Positions 1 through 7,928 of a stretch of 11,971 nt of DNA are shown one piece after another; within the stretch, counting starts at the first letter, position 1, and each line of letters starts with the position of its first letter. The notes below the pieces were generated by a model. The model searched no databases. It saw only the letters and a program-made list of their open reading frames with translations, and was not told the DNA's origin. Source of the stretch: Gammaproteobacteria bacterium (GTDB taxonomy: Bacteria > Pseudomonadota > Gammaproteobacteria > Immundisolibacterales > Immundisolibacteraceae); NCBI GenBank assembly GCA_003645395.1, contig QNFC01000028.1, positions 1-11,971 on the forward strand, in the 5' to 3' direction. A program made the translations under genes and the position numbers.

Positions 1-623
1 ATGCCGTCTTCCTCGCGCTTGTACATGGCACCGGAGGGACACGAAGCCACGCAGGACGGGTTGATGCAGTGATTACAGATACGCGGCAGGTAGATGTTGA
101 AGGAGTTCTCGAACTCGGCGTAGACCTCTTTTTCAATGTCTTTAAAATTGCGATCCTTGCCACGCTTTTTGAACTCGCCGGCCATGTCGTCTTCCCAGTT
201 CGGGCCCCATTCGAGTTTTTCCATCTGGCTACCGTCGATCAGTGACCGGGGCCGTGCAGTCGGTGCGGCCTCAGCCAATGGGCTGGTCTGCAGATGACCG
301 TAATCAAACGTGAATGGCTCGTAGTAGTCATCAATGGTGGGCATGTCCGGGTTCATGAAAATATTCATCAACCGTTTTAATTTGCTGCCGGATTTAAGGC
401 CGATTTCGCCTTTACCGTTGAGTTCCCAACCGCCGTTCCATTTTTCCTGGTCTTCCCAGTTTTTTGGATAACCAATACCGGGTTTGGATTCGACATTATT
501 AAACCAGGCGTATTCCACACCTTTTCTATTAGTCCAGACGTTCTTACAGGTCACCGAACAGGTGTGACAGCCAATACACTTATCCAGGTTGAAAACCAGT
601 GAAAAATTAGCCCGCACCTTCAT
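1..623 (-). CDS. narH: Respiratory nitrate reductase beta subunit NarH (N-terminal 207 residues; runs off left edge)
   Basis: NarH is the iron-sulfur electron-transfer subunit of the membrane-bound nitrate reductase, passing electrons from NarI haem to NarG. Translating the minus strand from the ATG at 623 gives a protein beginning MKVRANFSLVFNLDKC, which follows E. coli NarH closely. The first ferredoxin-type cluster motif is C16-x2-C19-x2-C22-x3-C26. A second cysteine group, C183-x2-C186-x4-C191-x3-C195, comes just before the window edge. About 40 percent of the usual ~510 residues are present. The start overlaps the narG stop in an ATGA arrangement (620-623), and an AAGGAG Shine-Dalgarno lies 7 nt upstream inside narG, so the two are translationally coupled. 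narJ and narI would be expected further left, outside the window. Identification is firm. Confidence 0.97.
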   Translation of the reverse strand, partial: MKVRANFSLVFNLDKCIGCHTCSVTCKNVWTNRKGVEYAWFNNVESKPGIGYPKNWEDQEKWNGGWELNGKGEIGLKSGSKLKRLMNIFMNPDMPTIDDYYEPFTFDYGHLQTSPLAEAAPTARPRSLIDGSQMEKLEWGPNWEDDMAGEFKKRGKDRNFKDIEKEVYAEFENSFNIYLPRICNHCINPSCVASCPSGAMYKREEDG

Positions 624-3600
624 GATTGCGCTCCTTCTGCTGCAGCTTTGGCTGCATCGGTATCCATATCTGCTTCTTCAAAGACGTTGCCTTCACGTTC
701 CGGGCTATCTTCAAAGGCAGGTGACAACGGATAGGCCGCCTGCTTAACTTCCGGCGGATTCAGTGCTGCCTCTCGCTGGGGCGTTAGTGGCTGCTCTAGC
801 CAATCAATGTCCTGGTCGGCAATTTTATGCAGCAGGACATGCTCATCACGTTGCGAACCAACCGTGCCGTAATAGTTAAAGCCGTAGGCCAGCTGGGCAT
901 AACCGCCGATCATGTGGGTAGGTTTAACCACCACGCGGGTGACGCTGTTCAAAATACCGGAGCGCTTGCCGGTGGTATTTGACCCCGGCGTGTTAATGAT
1001 TTTTTCCTGGGCGTGGTACATCATCGCCATACCCTCGGGAATACGCTGGCTGACCACCGCCCGCGCCACGGTTGCACCGTTGCTGTTTAGCGCCTCCACC
1101 CAGTCGTTATCTTCCAGGCCAATTTTGGCGGCGTCGATTTCGGATATCCACACGGTCGGCCCGCCCCGAAACAGGGTGAGCATGCGCAGGTTATCGTTGT
1201 AGGTGCTGTGGATACCCCATTTGGAGTGAGGGGTTATCCAGTTCAATACCAAATGCGGCTTGCCGGCAATGGTTTTGTCCATGCCGCGGGTGGCCTGCAA
1301 ATCAACTGGTGGCCGCCAGGTGCAGAAGCCTTCGCCGAAATCGAGCATCCACTCGTGATCCTGATAAAACTGGGCGCGGCCGGTCAAGGTACGAAACGGA
1401 ATGTGGTGATGGATATTGGTGTAGCCGGAGGTGTAGCTGACCTCTTCAGATTCGACCCCACTCCAGGTTGGCGCGGTGATGATTTTGCGCGGCTGGGCTT
1501 TAATGTCGCGAAAAGTAATGCGGTCGGCGCGGCGATCCGCGGCCAGGGGGGTTAGGTCGGTGCCCGTTTTTTTCGACAGCGCTGCCCAGGACTTGAACGC
1601 TACTTCGCCATTAGTTTCCGGCGCCATCGCCATGATCGACTCACACACATCGATGTCGTCACTGAGTGACGGCATGCCTTTGGTAATGCCCTCCTCTTTG
1701 ATGGTGTAGGAAGTCTTCTTTAAATGTTCATATTCTTCGTCGGTGTTCCACTCGATACCTTTGACGTTGTTACCCAGGCTTTTCAGTAATGGTCCGAGGG
1801 CGTTGAACATCTTGCCGGTGTTGGGAAAATCACGCTCCACCACTTTAAATATCGGCGCCGTTTTACCGGGGATCAGATCTACCTCGCCACGCTTCCAGTC
1901 CTTGACCCCCATCGACTGAGCCAGCTCGGCGGGGCTGTCGTGCATCATTGGAATCGAGACTAAATCTTTACGGATTCCGAGATGTTTCTCCGCCAGCACC
2001 GAGAAGGTCTCGGAGATTTTACGAAAAATCTGCCAGTCACTCTTGCTCTCCCAACCCGGATCGACCGCCGCGGTGAGCGGATGGATGAACGGATGCATGT
2101 CGGTGGTGTTGATGTCGTTTTTTTCGTACCAGGTGGCGGTAGGCAGAATAATGTCGGAATAGGCACCGGTAGAGTTGAGACGGAAGTTGATATCGACCAT
2201 CAGATCGAGCTTGGCGATGGGGGCATCGTCGTGCCATTTGATCTCGCTGCCTTGGGCGCCGGGCACTATGTCCTGCATCACGCCGTTCTGGGCGCCGAGC
2301 AGGTGTTTAAGAAAATACTCATGGCCCTTGGCGCTGGTGCCAATCAGGTTGGCGCGCCAGACAAACAGGTTACGGACAAAGTTCTCCGGCGCGTCGATAT
2401 CTTCACCAGAGAAAGCCACTTCGCCGCTTTTGAGTTGATCGACCAGATGACTAACCACGCCGGCTTCGTCAGTCGCACCGGCGGCCTCGGCATTATCAAC
2501 AATGGTCATCGGGTTCTGGTTAAAGTGCGGCGCGGACGGCAACCAGCCGAGCCGCTGCGAGACCACGTTGTAATCGGCCAGGTTATGGCCGCGATAAGCA
2601 CCCTTGGCGGTGGGCGCTAGCAGGTCGTCAGCGTCCAACCGTTCATAACGCCACTGGTCGGTATGAAAATAGAAAAAACTGGTGCCGTTCATCTGCCGGG
2701 TCGGTCGATACCAGTCACTGGCAAAGGCAATCGGTGCCCAACCGGCCTGGGGACGGAGTTTTTCCTGACCCACGTAATGGGCCCAACCGCCGCCGCTCTG
2801 CCCCACGCAACCACACAGGTGCAGCAGGTTCATGATGGCGCGATAGTTCATGTCGTTGTGGTACCAGTGATTGACACCAGCACCGAGGATGACCATCGAT
2901 TTGCCGCGAGTTTTCTCGGCGTTGTCGGCAAATTCGCGACCCGTACGCTCGATATCCGCTTTCTTCACACCGGTGACGTTTTCCGCCCAGGCCGGGGTAA
3001 AGGCCACGTTGGCATCGTCGTAGCCTGCGGCACATTCTCCGCCGAGACCACGATCAACCCCGTAATGGGAGACCTGTAAATCAAATACGGTGGAAATCAG
3101 TACTTCTTCACCGCCCAGCATCATTTTGCGGGCTGGCGCGTTACGTACCATGGTCGTCTGCGTTTCGCCGCCAAAATCCGGATAGTGAACCGCAACTGTC
3201 TCGAACTCACCTTCCATCAAGCTCAATTCAGTCGCAACTTCAGCCTGATCCGCGCCGGCTTTCTCTAGCAGGTTCCATTTGCCGTCTTCGCCCCAGCGGA
3301 AACCAACGCTGCCATTGGGGGCAACCGGGTTACCGGTGGCGTGGTCAATGACAATGGTTTTCCACTCCGGGTTGTTCTGCTCGCCCAGGCTGTTATCAAA
3401 ATCACTGGCGCGGACAAAACGGTCACTGGTATAGCCATCCTCGTGCGCCCTGAGAATAACCAGCATCGGCAAGTCGGTGTACTGGCGGGCGTATTCCTGA
3501 AAATAAGGCACCTGACGATCAACAAAGAACTCTTTCAGCGCCACGTGGCCCATGGCTAAAAACAGCGCCGCATCGGTGCCCTGCTTCGCCGGCATCCACA

Positions 3601-4480
3601 GATCAGCAAACTTTACGTACTCGGCATAATCCGGCGCCACCGCGACTACTTTGGTGCCCTTGTAACGCACCTCTGAATAAAAATGAGCGTCCGGGGTGCG
3701 GGTCATCGGTAGGTTAGCGCCGCAGACCACCAGGTAACCGGAGTTGTACCAGTCGGCGGACTCGGGCACGTCGGTCTGCTCACCCCAGACCTGGGGTGAT
3801 GAGGGCGGCAAATCGCAATACCAGTCATAGAACGACAGTGGCACACCACCGATTAGCGACAGGTAACGACTACCGGCGGCGTAGCTGATCATCGACATGG
3901 CCGGGATCGGCGAGAAGCCGGCCACCCGGTCCGGGCCGTGGGTTTTGATGGTGTAAATATTGGCCGCGGCGATGATCTCGGTGATCTCATCCCAGTCGAT
4001 GCGCACGAAACCGCCGAGGCCACGGACCGCGGTATAGGATTTACGCTTGTCGGCATCGGCCTGAATCGCGGTCCAGGCCTCAACCGGGTCACTGCCCAGG
4101 GCTCTTTCGGTGCGGTAGAGGTCGAGCAAACGACCGCGAATCATCGGGTGCTTTACCCGATGTGGACTATATAGATACCAGGAGTAACTGGCGCCGCGCT
4201 GACAGCCGCGGGGTTCATGGTTCGGCAGGTCAGGCCGGGTGCGGGGGTAATCGGTGGCCTGGGTTTCAAATGCCACCAGACCGCTTTTGACGTGGATATT
4301 CCAGCTGCAGCCACCGGTACAGTTGACGCCGTGGGTGGAGCGCACCACCTTGTCGAAACGCCAGCGGTTGCGGTAACCGTCTTCCCACTGCCGGTCATCA
4401 TCCGTGGTGACACCGTGACCACCGGAGAAGGTTTCCCGTTTGCGGGAAAAGTAGCGTAGCCGATCGAGAAAATGACTCAT
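620..4480 (-). CDS. narG: Respiratory nitrate reductase alpha subunit NarG (molybdenum catalytic subunit)
   Basis: NarG reduces nitrate to nitrite at a Mo-bis-MGD centre on the cytoplasmic side of the membrane. The 1286-residue product follows E. coli NarG (about 1247) from the first residue (MSHFLDRLRYF) to near the end, which fixes the start. The N-terminal FS0 [4Fe-4S] ligands are H50, C54, C58 and C93. The Mo-ligand aspartate is D223, in the YDWYCDLP stretch at 218-225. Strongly conserved segments such as DMNYRAIMN, GQSGGGWAHYVGQEKLRPQ and SDIILPTATWYEK are intact. After the family core ends near residue 1226, there is an acidic, Ala-rich tail of about 60 residues, roughly 45 longer than in E. 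coli. No good Shine-Dalgarno precedes the ATG; the leader is AT-rich with a tandem 18-bp repeat. The stop overlaps the narH start. It is downstream of nirBD in the same orientation, separated by repeats. Confidence 0.98.
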   Translation of the reverse strand: MSHFLDRLRYFSRKRETFSGGHGVTTDDDRQWEDGYRNRWRFDKVVRSTHGVNCTGGCSWNIHVKSGLVAFETQATDYPRTRPDLPNHEPRGCQRGASYSWYLYSPHRVKHPMIRGRLLDLYRTERALGSDPVEAWTAIQADADKRKSYTAVRGLGGFVRIDWDEITEIIAAANIYTIKTHGPDRVAGFSPIPAMSMISYAAGSRYLSLIGGVPLSFYDWYCDLPPSSPQVWGEQTDVPESADWYNSGYLVVCGANLPMTRTPDAHFYSEVRYKGTKVVAVAPDYAEYVKFADLWMPAKQGTDAALFLAMGHVALKEFFVDRQVPYFQEYARQYTDLPMLVILRAHEDGYTSDRFVRASDFDNSLGEQNNPEWKTIVIDHATGNPVAPNGSVGFRWGEDGKWNLLEKAGADQAEVATELSLMEGEFETVAVHYPDFGGETQTTMVRNAPARKMMLGGEEVLISTVFDLQVSHYGVDRGLGGECAAGYDDANVAFTPAWAENVTGVKKADIERTGREFADNAEKTRGKSMVILGAGVNHWYHNDMNYRAIMNLLHLCGCVGQSGGGWAHYVGQEKLRPQAGWAPIAFASDWYRPTRQMNGTSFFYFHTDQWRYERLDADDLLAPTAKGAYRGHNLADYNVVSQRLGWLPSAPHFNQNPMTIVDNAEAAGATDEAGVVSHLVDQLKSGEVAFSGEDIDAPENFVRNLFVWRANLIGTSAKGHEYFLKHLLGAQNGVMQDIVPGAQGSEIKWHDDAPIAKLDLMVDINFRLNSTGAYSDIILPTATWYEKNDINTTDMHPFIHPLTAAVDPGWESKSDWQIFRKISETFSVLAEKHLGIRKDLVSIPMMHDSPAELAQSMGVKDWKRGEVDLIPGKTAPIFKVVERDFPNTGKMFNALGPLLKSLGNNVKGIEWNTDEEYEHLKKTSYTIKEEGITKGMPSLSDDIDVCESIMAMAPETNGEVAFKSWAALSKKTGTDLTPLAADRRADRITFRDIKAQPRKIITAPTWSGVESEEVSYTSGYTNIHHHIPFRTLTGRAQFYQDHEWMLDFGEGFCTWRPPVDLQATRGMDKTIAGKPHLVLNWITPHSKWGIHSTYNDNLRMLTLFRGGPTVWISEIDAAKIGLEDNDWVEALNSNGATVARAVVSQRIPEGMAMMYHAQEKIINTPGSNTTGKRSGILNSVTRVVVKPTHMIGGYAQLAYGFNYYGTVGSQRDEHVLLHKIADQDIDWLEQPLTPQREAALNPPEVKQAAYPLSPAFEDSPEREGNVFEEADMDTDAAKAAAEGAQS

Positions 4481-4494
4481 TTATTTTGATTGCT

Positions 4495-4530
4495 CTGGAA
4501 TTTAGTTAAAAACTGGAAATTGGTTAAAAA
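4495..4530. repeat. Tandem 18-bp direct repeat in the narG leader
   Basis: Two abutting copies of CTGGAAWTTRGTTAAAAA (plus strand) occupy 4495-4512 and 4513-4530 and agree at 16 of 18 positions. They end 14 bp before the narG start codon, so if the promoter lies upstream they are in the untranslated leader. The copy nearer the gene covers the place where a Shine-Dalgarno would begin, and none is visible. The repeats could be a paired protein-binding site, an A/U-rich translation enhancer, or a simple slippage duplication. The sequence alone does not choose between these. Confidence 0.8.
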
Positions 4531-4592
4531 TATAGTGGTACTGAAATAGCTAGTTGGGTAATCGATCTACACCGCCGGGGACTCGGGTTTCT

Positions 4593-4662
4593 GTAGGAGT
4601 GACTTCAGTCACGACCCGGAGCCTCCGATTGCCGCTGCTGTCGCGACTGAAGTCGCTCCTAC
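4593..4662. repeat. REP doublet (REPIN-like), copy 1
   Basis: Two REP-type palindromes face each other. The left arm starts GTAGGAG and contains the hairpin GTGACTTCAGTCAC (4593-4614). The right arm, 4641-4662, is the near inverted copy with GCGACTGAAGTCGC and ends CTCCTAC. The 5' GTAG/GGAG head followed by a short imperfect palindrome is the hallmark of REP sequences moved by RAYT (TnpA-REP) proteins. The 70-bp spacing of two inverted REPs matches the REPIN form. No RAYT gene is present in the window. Confidence 0.8.
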
Positions 4663-4689
4663 AAGAGCCTCTATAGCTCTGATGGCTCC

Positions 4690-4737
4690 CTATGCCGCTA
4701 ACTCCGCCTGACCCACTTTGGTTAGCGCGGAAAAACT
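4690..4737 (-). pseudogene. Duplicated remnant of the nirD 3' end
   Basis: Read on the minus strand, 4737-4690 gives SFSALTKVGQAELAA followed by TAG. The true nirD end reads CYSARIEAGRVELSG and then TAG. The stop falls at the same place, and S, A, G, E and L are shared, with F/Y conservative. At the DNA level about 74 percent of positions agree over some 54 bp. Upstream of this point the similarity to nirD fades. It has no start and no reading frame of gene length, so it is best read as a fossil carried along in the tandem duplication with the adjoining REP pair. Confidence 0.65.
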
Positions 4738-4780
4738 GCTGCTGCCAATCGCCCTATCACTGCCGGGGACTCGGGTCACG

Positions 4781-4850
4781 GTAGGAGTGACTTCAGTCAC
4801 GACCCGGAGTCTCCGATTGCCGCTGCTATCGCGACTGAAGTCGCTCCTAC
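4781..4850. repeat. REP doublet (REPIN-like), copy 2
   Basis: This has the same structure as the copy 188 bp to the left: GTAGGAG head with GTGACTTCAGTCAC (4781-4802), spacer, then the opposing GCGACTGAAGTCGC arm ending CTCCTAC (4829-4850). Here the left palindrome is also enclosed by GACTCGGGTC (4769-4778) and GACCCGGAGTC (4801-4811), which are complementary apart from one bulged base. That gives a long stem that could form in RNA just after the nirD stop. It begins about 30 bp beyond the nirD stop codon. Confidence 0.8.
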
Positions 4851-4878
4851 AAGGGCCTCAATAGCTCTGATGTTTCCC

Positions 4879-5229
4879 CTAACCCGATAACTCCACCCGG
4901 CCCGCTTCGATTCGAGCGGAATAACAGCGAACTGTGACCTCGGCCTCTTCGAGGCAGGCACCGGTGCGCAGATCAAAATGCTGTTTATAGAGCGGCGAGG
5001 CGACGACCAGTTGCTCACCGATATTGCCAACTATCCCGCGCGCGAGAACATTGGCCTCTCCCAGCGGGTCGTAATTACTGATTGCAAACAGTTGCTCGGG
5101 TTGGTTTGGCAGGTAAAACAGGGCGACCTGTTCATCGCCCAGCAGCGCGCCGCAACCCGCTTCGGGGGTTAAATCATCGATGGCACAGATGTCGACCCAC
5201 TGCTGAGTAGGTGGTTGAGAAGTTGGCAT
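4879..5229 (-). CDS. nirD: NADH-dependent nitrite reductase small subunit NirD
   Basis: NirD is the small partner of the cytoplasmic siroheme nitrite reductase NirBD, which reduces nitrite to ammonium with NADH. The protein follows E. coli NirD (108 residues) over its length, including WVDICAIDDLTPEAG, ALLGDEQVALF, QLFAISNYDPL and the ASPLYKQHFDL segment. It has the Rieske-like fold signature without the Cys/His cluster ligands, as is usual for NirD. I chose the ATG at 5229 (116 residues, MPTSQPPTQQW) because AAGAGAA lies just upstream. The in-frame ATG at 5256 would add nine residues, has no Shine-Dalgarno and is not family-like. It starts 79 bp after the nirB stop, consistent with one operon. 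Its last codons recur, degenerate, 189 bp downstream. Confidence 0.95.
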   Translation of the reverse strand: MPTSQPPTQQWVDICAIDDLTPEAGCGALLGDEQVALFYLPNQPEQLFAISNYDPLGEANVLARGIVGNIGEQLVVASPLYKQHFDLRTGACLEEAEVTVRCYSARIEAGRVELSG

Positions 5230-5308
5230 GTTGTTCTCTTTAGTAAAGCGGATCATTCAAAGTGACGCTCGCTACCCGAACATCAAACAAACGGCTAACG
5301 AAGCGCCA

Positions 5309-7840
5309 TCACGCAGATTCAGTGACGGGCTTTTCTTCCTCAAGCGCTGGGCGAATCTGCTCCCGTTCGCGTACAAAAACCACGTTACTGTCACCCTTGT
5401 CACTATTAACAAAGTGACGGAAGCGTTTTAAAGATTCCGGATCCTCAACGGCGGCTTTCCACTCACAGGCATAGCTATCGATCACCAACCCCATCTGCTG
5501 CTCAAGCTCTGCATTGATGCCAAGCCGGTCGTCGATCACCACCGAGCGCAGATAGTCGAGTCCACCTTCGAGGTTCTCCATCCACACCGAGGTGCGTTGC
5601 AGTTTATCGGCGCTGCTGACATAGAACATCAACACCCGGTCGATGTACTCGATCAGGGTCGCTTTATCCAGGTCGGTGGCAAACAGGTCGCCATGACGCG
5701 GGCGCATGCCGCCATTGCCACAGACATAGAGATTCCAGCCTTTTTCGGTGGCAATAATGCCAATATCTTTGCTCTGGGCTTCGGCACACTCTCGGGTACA
5801 GCCGGAGACGCCGAATTTGATTTTATGGGGAGAACGCAGCCCTTTATAACGGTGCTCCAACTCAACTGCCAGACCGGCACTGTCGTCTACCCCGTAGCGA
5901 CACCAGGTGCTGCCAACGCAGGATTTAACCGTGCGCAGCGATTTGCCGTAGGCATGACCGGTTTCAAAGCCGGCGTCGATCAACTTGCTCCAGATAGCCG
6001 GCAGTTGATCCATCCGCGCCCCAAACAGATCCACCCGCTGGCCGCCGGTGATTTTGGTGTAGAGGTCAAACTCTTTGGCCACCTGGCCAAGCACAATTAA
6101 TTTATCCGGTGTGATCTCGCCGCCGGGTACCCGCGGCACCACCGAATAGGTGCCGTCTTTTTGCATGTTGGCAAGATAACGATCATTGGTATCCTGCAGA
6201 CCAACCAGCGACTTTTGCAGCACGTAATCGTTCCAGCAGGAGGCTAGAATCGAGCCGATGGCGGGTTTGCACAGCTCACAGCCGGTGCCAGTGCCGTGCT
6301 TTTCCAGCAGTTCAGCAAAGGTTTTTAGCTGGCCCACGCGCACCAGTCCATAAAGGTCCTGACGGGTGTAAGCAAAGTGCTCGCAAATATCGGTGTTGAC
6401 TTCCAGGCCACGCTTATCCAGCTCGCTATCGAGCAGGGATTTGAGCAGTGCGGCACAACCGCCGCAGCCGGTACTGGCTTTGGTGCAGGATTTCAGGGCG
6501 CCGATATCGGTAGCACCGTCATCAATGGCGGTGACAATATCGCCTTTGGTAACGTCGTGACAGGAACAGATCATCGCCGTTTCCGGCAGCATATCGGGTC
6601 CTAACCCGACCGCCGCCCCGCCATCGCGCTGGGGCAGAATCAGGTCATCGGGATGTTCTGGTAGTTGAATTTCGTTGAGCATGTACTGAAGTAGTGTGCC
6701 GTACTCTTTGGCATCACCGACCAGCACCGCGCCGAGCAGTTTATCGCCGCTCTCGTCGACCACTACTTTTTTATAGACCTCGGCTACTTCGTCGCTGTAG
6801 ACGTAGCTGCGTGAACCTTCAACATTGCCGTGGGCATCGCCAATGCTGGCGACATCGACACCCATCAATTTGAGTTTGGTGCTCATGTCGGCGCCGGTAA
6901 ATTGGGCGGACTTTCCGGCCAGATGCGCCGCCGCAACCCCCGCCATCTGGTATCCGGGCGCTACCAGGCCAAAGATACGGCCGTTCCAGAGGGCACACTC
7001 ACCAATCGCGTAAATGGCCGGATCGCTGGTCTGGCACTGGTTATTAATCACAATGCCGCCACGCTCGCCAAGCTCGAGACCGCAGGCGCGCGCCAGGGTA
7101 TCCTGCGGACGTATGCCAGCAGAAAAAAGCACTAGATCGGTTTCAAGGTGCCCGCCATCTGCGAAGTTCATGCGATGGAACGCGGATTCGCCGTCGACAA
7201 TTTCGGTGGTGTTTTTCCCGGTGTGTACCTGCACGCCAAGGGCTTCGATTTTGCTACGCAAAATAGCGCTGCCGCCATCGTCGACCTGCACCGCCATCAG
7301 CCGAGGGGCAAATTCAATCACATGAGTTTCGAGGCCCAGGTCCTTAACCGCTTTGGCGGCCTCAAGACCAAGCAGACCACCGCCAACCACTGCACCGACC
7401 TTAGAATTTTTAGCAGCCTCAGTGAGCGCTTCCAGATCATCTATAGTGCGATAAACTAGGCAGCGGGCCCGATCGTGACCCGGCATGGGCGGCACAAAGG
7501 GATAAGAACCCGTGGCCAGCACCAGCAAATCGTACGCAACTTCCTCGCCAGCCTCAGCGACAATCGTTTTCTGTTCGCGATTAATCGCAGTGGCCGCACA
7601 CCCCACCAACACACGAATGCCCTGTTGTTGATAGAACTCACCCGTGGTCAGGGCGAGATCATCGGCACTCTTACCAGCAAAAAACTCACTCAAATGTACC
7701 CGGTCGTAAGCTAATCGGGACTCTTCACAGAATACAGTGATCTCATAATTCTGAGCGGCACCGCTATCCACCAGTTTCTCAATCAGGTTGTGCCCGACCA
7801 TTCCGTTGCCAATTACTACCAGTTTTTGTTTGTTTGCCAT
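5309..7840 (-). CDS. nirB: NADH-dependent nitrite reductase large subunit NirB
   Basis: NirB is the catalytic subunit of the cytoplasmic nitrite-to-ammonium reductase. At 843 residues it matches the E. coli protein (847) in length. Domains in order: an FAD-binding Rossmann fold (GNGMVG at 11-16, ATGS at 109-112); an NAD(H)-binding fold (GGGLLG at 153-158); a BFD-like [2Fe-2S] domain with C425, C427, C459 and C462; then sulfite/nitrite reductase repeats with the siroheme-[4Fe-4S] cysteines C641-x5-C647 and C681-x3-C685. All key cysteines are present. The start MANKQKLVVIGNGMVG is standard, with a modest GGAA 8 nt upstream. A sigma-54 type promoter about 90 bp upstream suggests nitrogen control. 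The same enzyme could serve assimilation or nitrite detoxification during nitrate respiration by NarG. Confidence 0.97.
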   Translation of the reverse strand: MANKQKLVVIGNGMVGHNLIEKLVDSGAAQNYEITVFCEESRLAYDRVHLSEFFAGKSADDLALTTGEFYQQQGIRVLVGCAATAINREQKTIVAEAGEEVAYDLLVLATGSYPFVPPMPGHDRARCLVYRTIDDLEALTEAAKNSKVGAVVGGGLLGLEAAKAVKDLGLETHVIEFAPRLMAVQVDDGGSAILRSKIEALGVQVHTGKNTTEIVDGESAFHRMNFADGGHLETDLVLFSAGIRPQDTLARACGLELGERGGIVINNQCQTSDPAIYAIGECALWNGRIFGLVAPGYQMAGVAAAHLAGKSAQFTGADMSTKLKLMGVDVASIGDAHGNVEGSRSYVYSDEVAEVYKKVVVDESGDKLLGAVLVGDAKEYGTLLQYMLNEIQLPEHPDDLILPQRDGGAAVGLGPDMLPETAMICSCHDVTKGDIVTAIDDGATDIGALKSCTKASTGCGGCAALLKSLLDSELDKRGLEVNTDICEHFAYTRQDLYGLVRVGQLKTFAELLEKHGTGTGCELCKPAIGSILASCWNDYVLQKSLVGLQDTNDRYLANMQKDGTYSVVPRVPGGEITPDKLIVLGQVAKEFDLYTKITGGQRVDLFGARMDQLPAIWSKLIDAGFETGHAYGKSLRTVKSCVGSTWCRYGVDDSAGLAVELEHRYKGLRSPHKIKFGVSGCTRECAEAQSKDIGIIATEKGWNLYVCGNGGMRPRHGDLFATDLDKATLIEYIDRVLMFYVSSADKLQRTSVWMENLEGGLDYLRSVVIDDRLGINAELEQQMGLVIDSYACEWKAAVEDPESLKRFRHFVNSDKGDSNVVFVREREQIRPALEEEKPVTESA

Positions 7841-7870
7841 ATTGGTTCCGGTGATTGTTTGTTGCCTGTC

Positions 7871-7897
7871 ATCAGCGGCTTGACGGCTACCGCTGAT
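7871..7897 (-). promoter_or_regulatory. Hairpin in the nirB leader
   Basis: Arms ATCAGCGG (7871-7878) and CCGCTGAT (7890-7897) form a perfect 8-bp stem with an 11-nt loop. If transcription starts near 7918 it occupies about +22 to +48 of the nirB mRNA and ends 30 nt before the start codon. No U-tract follows, so it is not a terminator. No hexanucleotide loop pair of the kind bound by ANTAR antiterminators (NasR/NasT) is evident. Confidence 0.45.
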
Positions 7898-7928
7898 CTG
7901 GTTTAGTCGCTAAGTCGCTACATTACAC

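Larger units (their letters stand above)
4560..4926. repeat. Degenerate tandem duplication (period 188-189 bp) containing REP pairs and the nirD 3' end
   Basis: This fills most of the 398-bp gap between nirD and narG. Unit 1 (about 4560-4737) and unit 2 (about 4747-4926) align along their length. The central ~105 bp, from GACTCGGG to AGCTCTGATG, differ at roughly seven positions. The flank of unit 2 that is the 3' end of nirD aligns with unit 1 at roughly three quarters of positions. The offset is 187 bp at the left edge, 188 in the middle and 189 at the nirD tail, implying two 1-bp indels. No gene of its own is visible in the gap, and no convincing FNR box or rho-independent terminator. The palindromes may stabilise or end the nirBD transcript and separate its expression from narGH; that is inference. 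Confidence 0.82.

Noticed and set aside
1982..2620. 212-codon open frame on the plus strand inside narG
   Set aside because: Antisense to a fully conserved stretch of NarG; no family resemblance and no ribosome site. A shadow frame of a GC-rich gene.
4529..4534. TATATT as a -10 element for narG on the minus strand
   Set aside because: No -35 match at suitable spacing, and AT-rich sequence makes such hexamers common; not strong enough to list as a promoter.
4593..4850. Repeated palindromes considered as a CRISPR array
   Set aside because: Only two units, with near-identical sequence throughout each unit instead of unique spacers, and REP head sequences; no cas genes.
5230..5256. Upstream ATG start extending nirD by nine residues
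   Set aside because: No Shine-Dalgarno and no counterpart in NirD; the internal ATG at 5229 has AAGAGAA before it.
7862..7875. TTGCCTGTCATCAG resembling an FNR box near nirB
   Set aside because: Only 7 of 10 positions fit and it lies about 20-35 bp before the start codon, downstream of the predicted transcript start.
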